Assembly: GCA_030539335.1 (NCBI GenBank)
Contig: JAUNSG010000002.1
Coordinates: 124,001-188,000 of the forward strand
Source: Eubacteriales bacterium
GTDB lineage: Bacteria; Bacillota; Clostridia; Oscillospirales; Butyricicoccaceae
DNA: 64,000 nt
Reading direction: 5' to 3'
The notes under the pieces are model-generated. The model was not told the DNA's origin. It saw only the letters and a program-made list of their open reading frames with translations, and made no database searches. The position numbers and the translations under genes were made by a program. Positions 1 to 8,333 of the stretch are shown here, piece after piece. Positions within the stretch are counted from its first letter, which is position 1. Every line of letters starts with the position of its first letter.

Positions 1-502
1 ATGTTCCCGGAATCAGCGCCAGCATCTGACAGATACCGATCAAAAATGCTGTCTGGAACTTCATCTCGCTCAAACTGCGGATCTTTGGTACACGATGGGA
101 ATTCTCCAGAATAATAAACAGAATACCATATAAGATCAGCATGATAGCGATCGTAACCGGGCCATACAGCAGGTCATGAATGAAATCATTAAACACCAGT
201 CCGATGATTGCGGCCGGGAAGCTTGCGACAATGACCTTCACCCAAAGTGTCCATGTCTCCTTTTTCTGCAGCGCGGATTTCTTTCCGGAAAATGGATTGA
301 GCTTATCAAAATATAAGAATAAAACCGCGAGAATTGAGCCGAACTGGATGACCGTAAAGAACATATCGGAAAAATCCTTGGAGCCGTCCAACTGCAAAAA
401 CTCGTTAAACAGAAGCAGGTGGCCGGTCGAAGAAATCGGCAGCCATTCTGTGATACCCTGAACAATGCCAAAAACAACGGATTTCAGCAGTTCAATCAAC
501 AT
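1..502 (-). CDS. uppP: Undecaprenyl-diphosphatase UppP/BacA, 3' end cut by window edge
   Basis: Membrane phosphatase that converts undecaprenyl pyrophosphate to the monophosphate, recycling the lipid carrier of peptidoglycan synthesis. About 167 N-terminal residues are visible. The first signature, GIVQGITEWLPISSTGHL near residues 12-29, contains the catalytic Glu and the P-I-S-S-x-x-H-L element. Several hydrophobic segments follow, and the frame is still open at ALIPGT, where the second signature should begin. The start is the ATG at 502-500, preceded by GGAG on the minus strand. It is divergent from recQ, with 140 bases between the starts. Family assignment is secure from the first signature; the C-terminal half lies outside the window. 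Confidence 0.95.
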   Translation of the reverse strand, partial: MLIELLKSVVFGIVQGITEWLPISSTGHLLLFNEFLQLDGSKDFSDMFFTVIQFGSILAVLFLYFDKLNPFSGKKSALQKKETWTLWVKVIVASFPAAIIGLVFNDFIHDLLYGPVTIAIMLILYGILFIILENSHRVPKIRSLSEMKFQTAFLIGICQMLALIPGT

Positions 503-577
503 AGATAATCTCCTTTCAAAACAATACTTGTATCAGTATATCGCATATGAGTCATAAAGTAAAGATTTTTTCGCCTA

Positions 578-606
578 TTGCGCGATTTTGCGCTTTATGT
601 CATAAT
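578..606 (+). promoter_or_regulatory. Candidate sigma-A promoter of recQ
   Basis: TTGCGC at 578-583 and CATAAT at 601-606 are separated by 17 bases, about 35 bases before the chosen recQ start. Confidence 0.5.
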
Positions 607-642
607 ATTTCCAATAGTCTTTTTGGAAAGGAACGGCAGTCC

Positions 643-2454
643 ATGGATATCTGTCACCGCATCTTAAACGAAACCTTTGGCCATTCGTCCTTCCGTCCCG
701 GACAGCTTCCGCTCATTCACGCCATTTTGTCCGGACGGGATGCCTTCGGTGTGCTCCCCACCGGTGCCGGAAAATCCCTGTGCTATCAGCTTCCTGCGCT
801 GCTGCTTCCCGGGATCACCCTCGTGCTCTCCCCGCTGATTTCCCTGATGAACGATCAGGTCGCCGCCCTGCGTCAGGCGAATATCACCGCCTGCTGCATC
901 CACAGTGCCATGCCTGCGCCTGAGTATGCCTCTGCGGTCCGGCTTATGCGCGAAGGCCGCTGCAAGCTGGTCTACGTCGCCCCGGAGCGGCTGCAAAATG
1001 CCGATTTCCTCTCCCTGCTACACACACTTCCACTCTCCTTGGTCGTGGTAGATGAGGCCCACTGCATTTCCCAATGGGGTCACGACTTCCGCCCGAGTTA
1101 TCGGCAGATTCCACAGTTTCTCGCCTCCCTCTCCACCCGTCCCGTCCTTGCGGCTTTTACCGCGACCGCCACGCCCCGTGTCCGTCAGGATATCATAGAA
1201 TGCCTGCATCTCAACCATCCGGAGCGCATCACCACAAGTTTTGACCGTCCCAATCTGTTTTTTGATGTCCGTCGGACGGAGCAAAAGGATATCGCCCTGC
1301 TGCGCTTCCTGCGGCAGCAGACACACTTTCCCGGTATCATCTACTGCACAACACGCAAGGCAGCCGAGCACACGGCAGAACTGCTGCGCGAAAACCACAT
1401 CACTGCTCTGGCCTACCATGCCGGAATGGATGCTGCCGACCGCCGCACCAACCAGGATGCTTTCTTGCATGACCAAATTTCCGTCCTCTGTGCCACCAAC
1501 GCATTTGGTATGGGCATCAACAAACCAAACGTCCGCTTTGTCGTACATTATCAGCTCCCCGCCAGTCTGGAGAACTACTATCAGGAAGCCGGGCGCGCCG
1601 GACGCGATGGCAAGCCCGCCACCTGTCTGCTCCTGTTTTCCGAGCAGGATTCCACCTTGCAGGAATATTGGATCGAAAAGGAACCGGAAAATCCCGCCCT
1701 GTCCGAAGAGGAGGTCCGACAGCTCCAGCGCGAGAATTTTCGCCGCCTTCATTGTATGCAGCATTATGCCGCGGCAGACGGCTGTCTGCGAGAAGAAATC
1801 CTCCGCTATTTCGGCGAGCAGGCCACGGACTTCTGTGGCGCCTGCTGCAACTGTGACGCCGCCGGAGACTGGAAAGACATCACGGTTGAGGCCCAAAAAA
1901 TCCTCTCCTGCATCTATCGCGTCCGGGAACAGGCCGATACGGCTACGCTGATTCAAATCCTACAGGGCAAACAAAACGCCCTCATCCAGCAAAACAACTG
2001 GCAGTCACTCTCCACCTTTGGCCTTCTGTCAGAGCAATCCGACGCTGAGCTGTCCTCCCTGCTCGCCCATTTGATTCATCAGCAATATCTGATTCTTGCC
2101 GAGTCGGATGGCTCCCTGCATCTCTGCCGCCGTGCCAGAGAGGTTCTGTTTCACGGCGAAAAGGTCTCCATGATGGTACGCACCCGTTCCGTCAAACAGA
2201 TGCGGGAGCAGCGTGCAGCCCGCCATTCCACCGCGCCCAAGCTGTTTGCTGCACTGTCCGCTCTGCGCCGTCGCCTGGCAACGCGGCAGGGTGTCCCACC
2301 CTCCCTGCTGCTGAGCGATCAAGTTCTCGAGGAAATCTGCGAGAAGCAGCCGCAGACGAAGGAGGAGCTGTTTTCCATCCATGGGACACAGGAGAAAACA
2401 CTATCCCGCTATGCAGAAAAAATTCTGGATGTTGTATCAAATTGTCAAAACTAG
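643..2454 (+). CDS. recQ: ATP-dependent DNA helicase RecQ
   Basis: 3'-5' helicase of recombination and repair. The protein of about 603 residues contains motif 0 (FGHSSFRPGQ), a Walker A (PTGAGKS, Lys44), a DEAH box followed by CISQWGHDFRPSY, the C-terminal RecQ zinc site (a cysteine before a long helix, then FCGACCNC), and a C-terminal HRDC-like helical region. The length is typical for the family. The frame is open upstream to 547, but the ATG at 643 has GGAAAGGAA nine bases before it and the conserved motif 0 follows at once. The 32 extra residues are therefore probably untranslated. It is a single-gene unit; a promoter for the next small peptide overlaps its stop codon. Confidence 0.95.
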   Translation: MDICHRILNETFGHSSFRPGQLPLIHAILSGRDAFGVLPTGAGKSLCYQLPALLLPGITLVLSPLISLMNDQVAALRQANITACCIHSAMPAPEYASAVRLMREGRCKLVYVAPERLQNADFLSLLHTLPLSLVVVDEAHCISQWGHDFRPSYRQIPQFLASLSTRPVLAAFTATATPRVRQDIIECLHLNHPERITTSFDRPNLFFDVRRTEQKDIALLRFLRQQTHFPGIIYCTTRKAAEHTAELLRENHITALAYHAGMDAADRRTNQDAFLHDQISVLCATNAFGMGINKPNVRFVVHYQLPASLENYYQEAGRAGRDGKPATCLLLFSEQDSTLQEYWIEKEPENPALSEEEVRQLQRENFRRLHCMQHYAAADGCLREEILRYFGEQATDFCGACCNCDAAGDWKDITVEAQKILSCIYRVREQADTATLIQILQGKQNALIQQNNWQSLSTFGLLSEQSDAELSSLLAHLIHQQYLILAESDGSLHLCRRAREVLFHGEKVSMMVRTRSVKQMREQRAARHSTAPKLFAALSALRRRLATRQGVPPSLLLSDQVLEEICEKQPQTKEELFSIHGTQEKTLSRYAEKILDVVSNCQN

Positions 2455-2455
2455 G

Positions 2456-2484
2456 TTACAATTCTCTGTGCTTTATGGTATACT
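2456..2484 (+). promoter_or_regulatory. Sigma-A promoter of the 33-residue peptide gene
   Basis: TTACAA at 2456-2461 and TATACT at 2479-2484 with a 17-base spacer. It starts two bases after the recQ stop, giving the small peptide gene its own transcript. Confidence 0.6.
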
Positions 2485-2514
2485 GGAACAAATCCATAGA
2501 GGAGGATGTTTTCT

Positions 2515-2616
2515 ATGAAAGGATTAAGCATTTCTACCATCGCGATCGGCGCTGTATCCATTCTGCTCGGCGCTGCAACCTTGACGCTTGGGCTTCTACA
2601 GCTAATCAAGCAGTAA
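2515..2616 (+). CDS. Small membrane peptide, 33 residues, unknown function
   Basis: The peptide reads MKGLSISTIAIGAVSILLG, then AATLTLGLLQLIKQ: one hydrophobic segment with a basic residue near each end. It has a strong GGAGGAT ribosome site nine bases before the ATG, its own promoter, and a perfect hairpin terminator 20 bases after the stop. That complete transcription unit argues that it is translated. I do not recognise a family. It could be a small membrane regulator or a toxin-like hydrophobic peptide. No antisense partner is obvious beyond the convergent glnS terminator. Confidence 0.6.
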   Translation: MKGLSISTIAIGAVSILLGAATLTLGLLQLIKQ

Positions 2617-2636
2617 TCGCAATCGAACGGCATAAA

Positions 2637-2672
2637 ACAACACCCGAAGAGAACTTCCTCTTCGGGTGTTGT
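2637..2672. terminator. Bidirectional terminator between the small peptide gene and glnS
   Basis: Perfect 15-base arms (2637-2651 and 2658-2672) with a six-base loop. The T-rich tail is better on the minus strand, so it mainly ends glnS, but it also closes the plus-strand peptide transcript. Confidence 0.85.
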
Positions 2673-2683
2673 ACTGTCTGTAT

Positions 2684-4366
2684 TTATTTGTTTGCCGCGT
2701 CCGGCTTAAAGCTGTCCTTGAGCGAAACGATGCGGTTGAAACGCAGGGAGCCGTCCTCCGCTGCCTTTCTATCACTGATATAGTAGCCCATGCGGACAAA
2801 CTGCATCGGCGTACCTTCCGGAACATCGGCGATCGACTGCTCCAGCTTGCAGCCGGTTAGCTTCTTGAGGGACTCCGGATTCAGGAAATCCAGATAGTTC
2901 TTGCCCTCCGGCACATCGTTGGTATTCTCCAGCGTAAACAGGTTCTCATACAGATACAGCTCTGCATCCAATGCATGCTTTGCGGATACCCAGTGGATGT
3001 TGCCGCGCACTTTGCGGCCATCCGCCGGATTGCCATTGCCCGTTTCCAAATCGGCTGTGCAGCGGACTTCAACAACATTGCCGTCCTCATCCTGCACGAC
3101 CTCGTTGCACTTGACAATATAGGCTCCCATCAGGCGAACCTCTCCATCCGGCTTGAGGCGGCGGAACTTCGGGGGCGGAACAATGGCAAAATCGCTCTGC
3201 TCAATCCAAAGCTCCCGCGTGAACGGCACAGCACGCGTGCCTGCGGACTCGTCCTTCGGATTGTTTGCGATCTCAAAATACTCGGTCTTGTCCTCCGGAT
3301 AGTTGGTGATGACCAGCTTGATCGGCTCGGTAACGGCCATACGGCGCAGAGCTGTGGTGTTCAGCTCATCGCGGATGCAATATTCCAGCAGCTTGATATC
3401 CACCAGGGAATCCGTCTTGGCAATGCCGGCACGCGAGACAAATTCCAGAATCGCGCTCGGCGTATAACCGCGGCGGCGCAGGCCGCACAGCGTCGGCATA
3501 CGCGGATCATCCCAGCCTTCTACCCGTCCGGTCTCAACCAGCTCGCGCAGATACCGCTTGGACATCACCGTATTGGTCATATTCAGACGGGCAAATTCCC
3601 TCTGCTTCGGCCGGGACGGCAGACACGGCGCACAGTTGTCCACAACCCAATCATACAACGGACGATGGTTTTCAAACTCGATCGAGCACATCGAGTGCGT
3701 GATGCCCTCCATGGCGTCCTGAATCGGATGGGCGAAGTCATACAGCGGATAAATACACCACTTGTCGCCAATGCGATGATGATGCGCATGGACGATACGA
3801 TAGATTGCCGGGTCACGCATGTTCATATTGGGCGATGCCATGTCAATCTTTGCGCGGAGAACCTTGGTGCCATCCTCGTATTTGTCGCCTCTCATCTCCT
3901 CGAACAGCTGCAAATTCTCCTCAACCGAACGATTGCGATATGGGCTGTCCTTTCCCGGCTCGGTCAGCGTACCGCGATACTCACGCATCTGCTCCTGAGA
4001 CAGGTCACAGACATACGCCTTGCCCTCCTTGATGAGGTGGACAGCACATTCATAGCACTTGTCAAAATAGTCTGAGCCATAGAAAATACCACCGGACGGC
4101 TGGGAACCGGTCAGCCATTCGATATCCTGACGGATCGACTGTACATACTCATCGTCCTCGCGAACCGGATTGGTATCGTCAAAGCGCAGATTAAACAGGC
4201 CATCGTATTTCTGGGCAACCATCCAGTTGATATAGATCGCCTTTGCCGATCCAATGTGCAGATATCCGTTTGGCTCCGGCGGGAAACGCGTATGGATGCG
4301 TTCCGTCAGACCGGCCTTGATATCTTCGTCGATAATCTCTGTCAAAAAATTCGGTGTGAATTCCAT
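2684..4366 (-). CDS. glnS: Glutaminyl-tRNA synthetase
   Basis: Charges tRNA-Gln with glutamine in the cytoplasm. The class I motif PPEPNGYLHIGSAKAI near the N-terminus, with HIG as the HIGH signature, is followed by a KMSKS-type element (VMSKRYL). The C-terminal half has the two anticodon-binding beta-barrels typical of GlnRS, and the 560-residue length fits. The frame is open to 4390 (ATG), but AGGGG lies ten bases before the ATG at 4366 and the protein then begins MEFTPNFLTEIIDED, aligning with the usual GlnRS start. It is followed upstream by gltX on the same strand. Many Firmicutes make Gln-tRNA indirectly through GatCAB, so a dedicated GlnRS next to GluRS is notable. Confidence 0.95.
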   Translation of the reverse strand: MEFTPNFLTEIIDEDIKAGLTERIHTRFPPEPNGYLHIGSAKAIYINWMVAQKYDGLFNLRFDDTNPVREDDEYVQSIRQDIEWLTGSQPSGGIFYGSDYFDKCYECAVHLIKEGKAYVCDLSQEQMREYRGTLTEPGKDSPYRNRSVEENLQLFEEMRGDKYEDGTKVLRAKIDMASPNMNMRDPAIYRIVHAHHHRIGDKWCIYPLYDFAHPIQDAMEGITHSMCSIEFENHRPLYDWVVDNCAPCLPSRPKQREFARLNMTNTVMSKRYLRELVETGRVEGWDDPRMPTLCGLRRRGYTPSAILEFVSRAGIAKTDSLVDIKLLEYCIRDELNTTALRRMAVTEPIKLVITNYPEDKTEYFEIANNPKDESAGTRAVPFTRELWIEQSDFAIVPPPKFRRLKPDGEVRLMGAYIVKCNEVVQDEDGNVVEVRCTADLETGNGNPADGRKVRGNIHWVSAKHALDAELYLYENLFTLENTNDVPEGKNYLDFLNPESLKKLTGCKLEQSIADVPEGTPMQFVRMGYYISDRKAAEDGSLRFNRIVSLKDSFKPDAANK

Positions 4367-4497
4367 CTTGACCATTCCCCTTTTTTTCATTTATTCTGAC
4401 GAGCAGCGGGGACAACACAGCCCCCTTCACTCCCCTTGCTTTCCAGCGTGGTTGGACTCCGTTGTCAACCCTATCCTGCCATGTGCAGGTGAATTTT

Positions 4498-6147
4498 TTA
4501 TAAAGCCTGTGCGCAGCGCGCCAGACGTTCCCGGATTTTCTCCGTACCCAGCAGCTGCATCACCGAATACAGATCCGGTGCATTGGTGCGTCCGCAGACG
4601 GCAACACGCAGGACCATCGAAATATCGCCAACCGGTCCCTTGTAGTCCTCCGGATTTTTCTTATACAGCTTGGTTTCCGGTGCAAAGCCGTGCTCGGCAG
4701 CTAATTGCTTGACCTTGTCAAACCAGACTGTCATCTCATCCGCCGGGTCAAAAATATCCGCATACTCGTTCAGGATTGCCTTGGCATCCTCTGTGCTGAC
4801 GCGCTCCGGCATGCCGGAATAATCCGGCTGGAACAGCTCGTCGAACATAAAGTCCATGTACTGCTTGACCGTGCTCCAAATCTCAATATCCTTGCGCGGC
4901 TTCTTTCCGCCGCGGCCGATGGCGAGGAATTTTTTGGTCATCTCCGGATCGCGGGTAAACAACGCGGCAAATTCCGGATCGTACTGGGCGGCCCAATCCG
5001 AAACATAACCGTAAACTTCCTCCGCACTCATGCGGGAGATCACCTGCTTGCAGACATCGCTGAGCTTCTCCATGTCAAACAGCGAACCGGAAACGCTCAT
5101 CTTCTTCGGACTGAACGGGAAGTCATTGATCGACTGATCCGGATTGGCACGGCGCCATTCCTCGAAGTTGGAATTCAAGAGCGTCATGATATATTCGATG
5201 ACAGCCGGAACCGGAATTCCCATCTCATAGTAATACGACAGGGCAAGCTCCGGGTCTTTTCTCTTGGACAGCTTGCGCTTTGAGCCGCCGTCCATCTTCA
5301 TGAGCTGCGCGGTATGGACATACTTTGGACGCTTCCAGCCCATGACATCGAACAGCTGCAGATGTACCGGCAGGGTTGCCAGCCATTCCTCACCGCGGAC
5401 AACATGGGTGGTACCCATCAGGTGGTCGTCCACAATGTGGGCAAAGTGATAGGTTGGGATGCCGTCGGATTTCAGCAGGACGATATCCTGGTCGTTTTCC
5501 GTCAACTCCAGGGTTCCCTTGACCAGATCGGTGTGCTTGATTTTATTCTCAATGCTGCCCATCGAACGGAAACGGATGACATAGCTCTCGCCTGCCGCAA
5601 TGCGGCGCTCAATCTCCTCCAGCGGACAATCCCGATACTTGGCATACTTTCCATAATAGCCGAAGTTCTCCTTGTTCTTCTCCTGCTCTGCGCGCATCTC
5701 TGCCAGCTCTTCCTCGGTACAGAAGCACGGATACGCATAGCCGCGCTCCACCAACTGCTTGACAAAGATGTGATAGATCGCGGCACGCTTGCTCTGTCGG
5801 TACGGGCCGTAGTCGCCATTGTCGCCGTCAATCGTTGCGCCCTCATCAAACGGAAGGCCAAATTTCCGGAACGTATCCAGAATCAGCTGTACGCCGCCTT
5901 CCACTTCACGCTTCTTGTCCGTATCCTCAATACGGAGATAAAAAATGCCGCCCGACTGATGGGCCAGACGCTCATCAACAACGGCGCCAAACAGGTTGCC
6001 GAGATGCATGAAGCCGGTCGGGCTCGGTGCCATTCGGGTGACCTTGGCTCCTTCCGGAAGCTGTCGTGCGGGATAACGTGCCTCTACCTGCTCCGGGGTC
6101 TCCGTGACATCCGGAAACAGGAGCTGCGCTAAACGAATTGTATCCAT
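4498..6147 (-). CDS. gltX: Glutamyl-tRNA synthetase
   Basis: Charges tRNA-Glu with glutamate. It has the class I HIGH motif as PSPTGFMHLGN and the KMSKS motif as KLSKRKDPE. At about 549 residues it is longer than the roughly 480-residue bacterial norm. An N-terminal extension of some 40 residues precedes the catalytic motif, as seen in a clostridial subgroup. The start is the ATG at 6147, with GGAG eight bases upstream; an in-frame TTG/ATG region to 6177 is not needed. It lies 130 bases before glnS on the same strand, so the two synthetases may be co-transcribed. Whether it discriminates tRNA-Glu from tRNA-Gln cannot be read from sequence. Confidence 0.94.
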   Translation of the reverse strand: MDTIRLAQLLFPDVTETPEQVEARYPARQLPEGAKVTRMAPSPTGFMHLGNLFGAVVDERLAHQSGGIFYLRIEDTDKKREVEGGVQLILDTFRKFGLPFDEGATIDGDNGDYGPYRQSKRAAIYHIFVKQLVERGYAYPCFCTEEELAEMRAEQEKNKENFGYYGKYAKYRDCPLEEIERRIAAGESYVIRFRSMGSIENKIKHTDLVKGTLELTENDQDIVLLKSDGIPTYHFAHIVDDHLMGTTHVVRGEEWLATLPVHLQLFDVMGWKRPKYVHTAQLMKMDGGSKRKLSKRKDPELALSYYYEMGIPVPAVIEYIMTLLNSNFEEWRRANPDQSINDFPFSPKKMSVSGSLFDMEKLSDVCKQVISRMSAEEVYGYVSDWAAQYDPEFAALFTRDPEMTKKFLAIGRGGKKPRKDIEIWSTVKQYMDFMFDELFQPDYSGMPERVSTEDAKAILNEYADIFDPADEMTVWFDKVKQLAAEHGFAPETKLYKKNPEDYKGPVGDISMVLRVAVCGRTNAPDLYSVMQLLGTEKIRERLARCAQAL

Positions 6148-6289
6148 GTATTGTTCACTCCATCCTGCGCGTAACACTGTAAAACAGACACACGCGATTT
6201 CTCTGAAACATCAGTCAAATTACTTTTCAAAGCATATCACAAAATCGTCGTTTGCGCAACAATTTCAACAGAATGAATCATCTTATTTG

Positions 6290-6318
6290 TTGAAATCACC
6301 CATTTTCTATGCTATAAT
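6290..6318 (+). promoter_or_regulatory. Strong sigma-A promoter of the DtxR-type regulator
   Basis: TTGAAA at 6290-6295 and a consensus TATAAT at 6313-6318 with a 17-base spacer. Confidence 0.8.
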
Positions 6319-6330
6319 AATCGAAAAGAG

Positions 6331-6354
6331 ATGATTATATACAATTATAATCAT
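6331..6354 (+). promoter_or_regulatory. Candidate metal-regulator operator, perfect 9-base inverted repeat
   Basis: ATGATTATA and TATAATCAT flank a six-base spacer, 13 to 36 bases downstream of the -10 box. This places it over the transcription start and leader of the regulator gene. The size and position suit autoregulation by the DtxR/MntR-family product. Confidence 0.6.
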
Positions 6355-6374
6355 TAGAAGGAGAGGAGTTGCTT

Positions 6375-6746
6375 ATGAAAATTCAGGAATCCGGAGAAAA
6401 CTATCTGGAAACCATACTTTTGTTGGGAATGCGCAACGGAACCGTCCGTGCTGTTGATATCGCCAATCAGCTTGGCTACTCCAAGCCCAGCGTCACCCGC
6501 GCGATGGATGTATTAAAGAAAGCCGGTTTGGTGGAAAAAGAAGCATATGGAAATATCTATCTCACCGAGGAGGGCCGGCGCCGTGCCGTTGAGATCTATG
6601 ACCGTCACACGCTGATTAAGGAATTCCTGATGTCCGTCCTTTCACTGGATGAAGCAACGGCGGATACCGATGCCTGCCGCATCGAACATATCGTCAGCCA
6701 GAAGACGCTGGAGCGTATGCGCGCTGTGCTCAACGAAGAAAAATAA
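6375..6746 (+). CDS. DtxR/MntR-family metal-dependent transcriptional regulator
   Basis: Protein of about 123 residues with an N-terminal winged helix-turn-helix (residues ~20-75; VRAVDIANQLGYSKPSVTR is the recognition region) and the short DtxR dimerisation and metal-binding segment. Visible candidate ligands are Glu residues in SGENYLETI, His in YDRHTLIKEF, and the C-x-x-E-H cluster in DACRIEHIVS. It lacks the SH3-like third domain of full DtxR and so resembles MntR and small clostridial iron regulators. The ATG at 6375 with GAGAGGAG upstream is preferred over an in-frame TTG at 6369. No feo or mnt transporter is adjacent. Metal specificity is undecided. Confidence 0.88.
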   Translation: MKIQESGENYLETILLLGMRNGTVRAVDIANQLGYSKPSVTRAMDVLKKAGLVEKEAYGNIYLTEEGRRRAVEIYDRHTLIKEFLMSVLSLDEATADTDACRIEHIVSQKTLERMRAVLNEEK

Positions 6747-6819
6747 ATTTTTCTTGACAACCAGCTGGAAATGCGGTATTCTAATCTACGGACTGATTCC
6801 TGTCCGGCCGCGTTGATTT

Positions 6820-6910
6820 GGAAGAGTATCGAAGTGGTCATAACGAGCTCGACTCGAAATCGAGTTGTCCTTAACCGGGCACGTGGGTTCGAATCCCACC
6901 TCTTCCGCCA
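6820..6910 (+). tRNA. tRNA-Ser(CGA)
   Basis: Ninety-one bases including an encoded CCA. The acceptor stem pairs GGAAGAG with CTCTTCC, and the anticodon stem CTCGA/TCGAG closes a seven-base loop with CGA at the anticodon positions. A long variable arm typical of serine tRNA precedes the T arm (GTGGGTTCGAATCCCAC). It decodes UCG. Confidence 0.95.
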
Positions 6911-6918
6911 CCCGAAAA

Positions 6919-6946
6919 ACGCACGATTTTTATCGTGCGTTTTTTT
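6919..6946 (+). terminator. Terminator of tRNA-Ser
   Basis: Arms ACGCACGAT and ATCGTGCGT with a TTTT loop, followed by seven T residues. Confidence 0.9.
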
Positions 6947-7004
6947 GATATCAAGAAACGACCTGTCCGCTGATACCGACAGGCCGTTTCTTTTTTAATT
7001 CCAT

Positions 7005-7661
7005 TTACAATTTGGAGTAGCCAAACGAATTAACCAGTGCTTCGACCGGAATTTTCTTCTGGCAGTATGGGCATTCCTTCCTTTCAAAAGATGCATAGCC
7101 CGGAATATCTTCCGGTGTGAAGATCGTATTGACCGGAATACCATCCATTTCCTTGACGGCACTGAAGATCGTGGAAACGCCCTTCAAATTGCCTCCATAA
7201 TAATCCATGCACTCAATACCGCGGCGGATACTGATACCGGTCGTAACCGATGCCATCAGCAGGATCACGTTCTTTCCCCGAATCATCGGCTCTACATTCT
7301 CACGGAAGAACAACTGGCTGTTGGCGGTACGCTCCGGCTGGATGACATAAACCGACTTATGTACATTGTGTGTGGAATGTCCGGCGTCGTGCAGCTCCTT
7401 GGCAAAGAATGCACCGATGACCTCCATACCATCCAGACAGACGATGGAGTCGATGGCGGTCATACTATGGGTATACTGCTGCGCCAATACACGTGCACAC
7501 TGCGATGCTTCCGACTGGCGCGACTTGATTGTCGTCAAATCAATAAAATAATTGATATGCGAATGGTTGGTAACAAAGTGTCCCGGAATTGCCTTGATGG
7601 GAACAATATTGCCATACCTTTTGGACGGGAATTGTATTGTTCTGGATTCCAATGTGCTCAT
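7005..7661 (-). CDS. Orotate phosphoribosyltransferase-like protein with C-terminal zinc ribbon
   Basis: Protein of 218 residues. The PRPP-binding type I phosphoribosyltransferase core is recognisable in VILLMASVTTGISIRRGIE (residues ~130-150), with the usual acidic pair replaced by M-A-S-V. An N-terminal hood-like region precedes it, and a CPYCQKK motif near the C-terminus has one CxxC pair. The closest general assignment is a PyrE-like phosphoribosyltransferase. No other pyrimidine genes are nearby and the acidic catalytic pair is weak, so orotate as substrate is not established. It stands alone, convergent with tRNA-Ser. Confidence 0.7.
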   Translation of the reverse strand: MSTLESRTIQFPSKRYGNIVPIKAIPGHFVTNHSHINYFIDLTTIKSRQSEASQCARVLAQQYTHSMTAIDSIVCLDGMEVIGAFFAKELHDAGHSTHNVHKSVYVIQPERTANSQLFFRENVEPMIRGKNVILLMASVTTGISIRRGIECMDYYGGNLKGVSTIFSAVKEMDGIPVNTIFTPEDIPGYASFERKECPYCQKKIPVEALVNSFGYSKL

Positions 7662-8060
7662 CGTGTATCAGCCCTTTCTGATCTCCTGTTTGCGCGAGAA
7701 AAGTTTTGCGAGATTCTACAAAAAATCTTTTCTCTTCCCGCTTTATTTTATAACATTATACAATAACATCCAAAACTATGCAAGGCTGTGCCAACAAATT
7801 TTCATGCGCGAGGGAAAAATCATTTTTCGTTGCAAACCCCCGAATTTTGTGATATGATTGTTACAATTAGATTCGTGCGCAGGCAGAATCCAATTTCTCA
7901 CTGCAAACGAAAGAACCAACATTCCAATGATCTGAACAGAACGGCTGGACCGGACGGACGGAGATCATAGAATAACCGGTAATGCCGGTTTCTTTGTGAT
8001 ACTCACAACTCCTCTGTCATCGGTACAGAGGAGTTGTTTTCATGAAGGGAGGTCCTGCAT
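7662..8060 (+). promoter_or_regulatory. Structured leader upstream of the TM1266-like gene and hydG
   Basis: A promoter (TTGCAA 7830-7835, 17 bases, TATGAT 7853-7858) is followed by about 195 untranslated bases. The leader contains an imperfect stem pairing TTCGT..GCAG with CTGC..ACGAA, an ATGATCT/AGATCAT pairing, a short ACCGG/CCGGT hairpin, and finally a perfect terminator hairpin 20 bases before the first gene. This is the architecture of a riboswitch or protein-controlled attenuator. It does not match a riboswitch class I can name. Confidence 0.5.
8005..8040 (+). terminator. Leader terminator/attenuator before the hydrogenase regulator
   Basis: Perfect 13-base arms (8005-8017 and 8025-8037) with a seven-base loop, ending in TTTT. 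It sits between the leader promoter and the start codon at 8061, so it must be read through for hydG to be expressed. Confidence 0.7.
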
Positions 8061-8327
8061 ATGGAGACAAGAGTGGCGATCGCCGCCATTGTTGTAGAAA
8101 ATCCCGCCAGCATCGAACAAATGAACCGCATCCTGCATGAATATCGGGCTTATATTATCGGCCGCATGGGGATCCCATATCCCAGCCGACAAATCTCTCT
8201 CATCAGTGTTGCGATGGATGCACCGACCAATATCATCAGCGCTTTGTCCGGCAAGCTGGGGAATATCCCCGGATTGTCCGTGAAAACTGTTTATTCCAAA
8301 CGAACCACCCCAAAGAAAGAAGGATGA
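8061..8327 (+). CDS. TM1266-like putative iron-only hydrogenase system regulator
   Basis: Small protein of 88 residues with an ACT/NikR-like ligand-binding fold: an initial strand METRVAIAAIVVEN, a helix, GRMGIPYPSRQISLISVAMDA, then a second alpha/beta half. It matches the family found next to [FeFe]-hydrogenase maturases and named for TM1266 of Thermotoga. It has no DNA-binding domain, so the regulator label is a family name rather than a demonstrated function. GGGAGG lies ahead of the ATG. The stop is six bases from hydG, so the two are an operon, consistent with a role in H-cluster assembly or its control. Confidence 0.85.
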   Translation: METRVAIAAIVVENPASIEQMNRILHEYRAYIIGRMGIPYPSRQISLISVAMDAPTNIISALSGKLGNIPGLSVKTVYSKRTTPKKEG

Positions 8328-8333
8328 AACACC

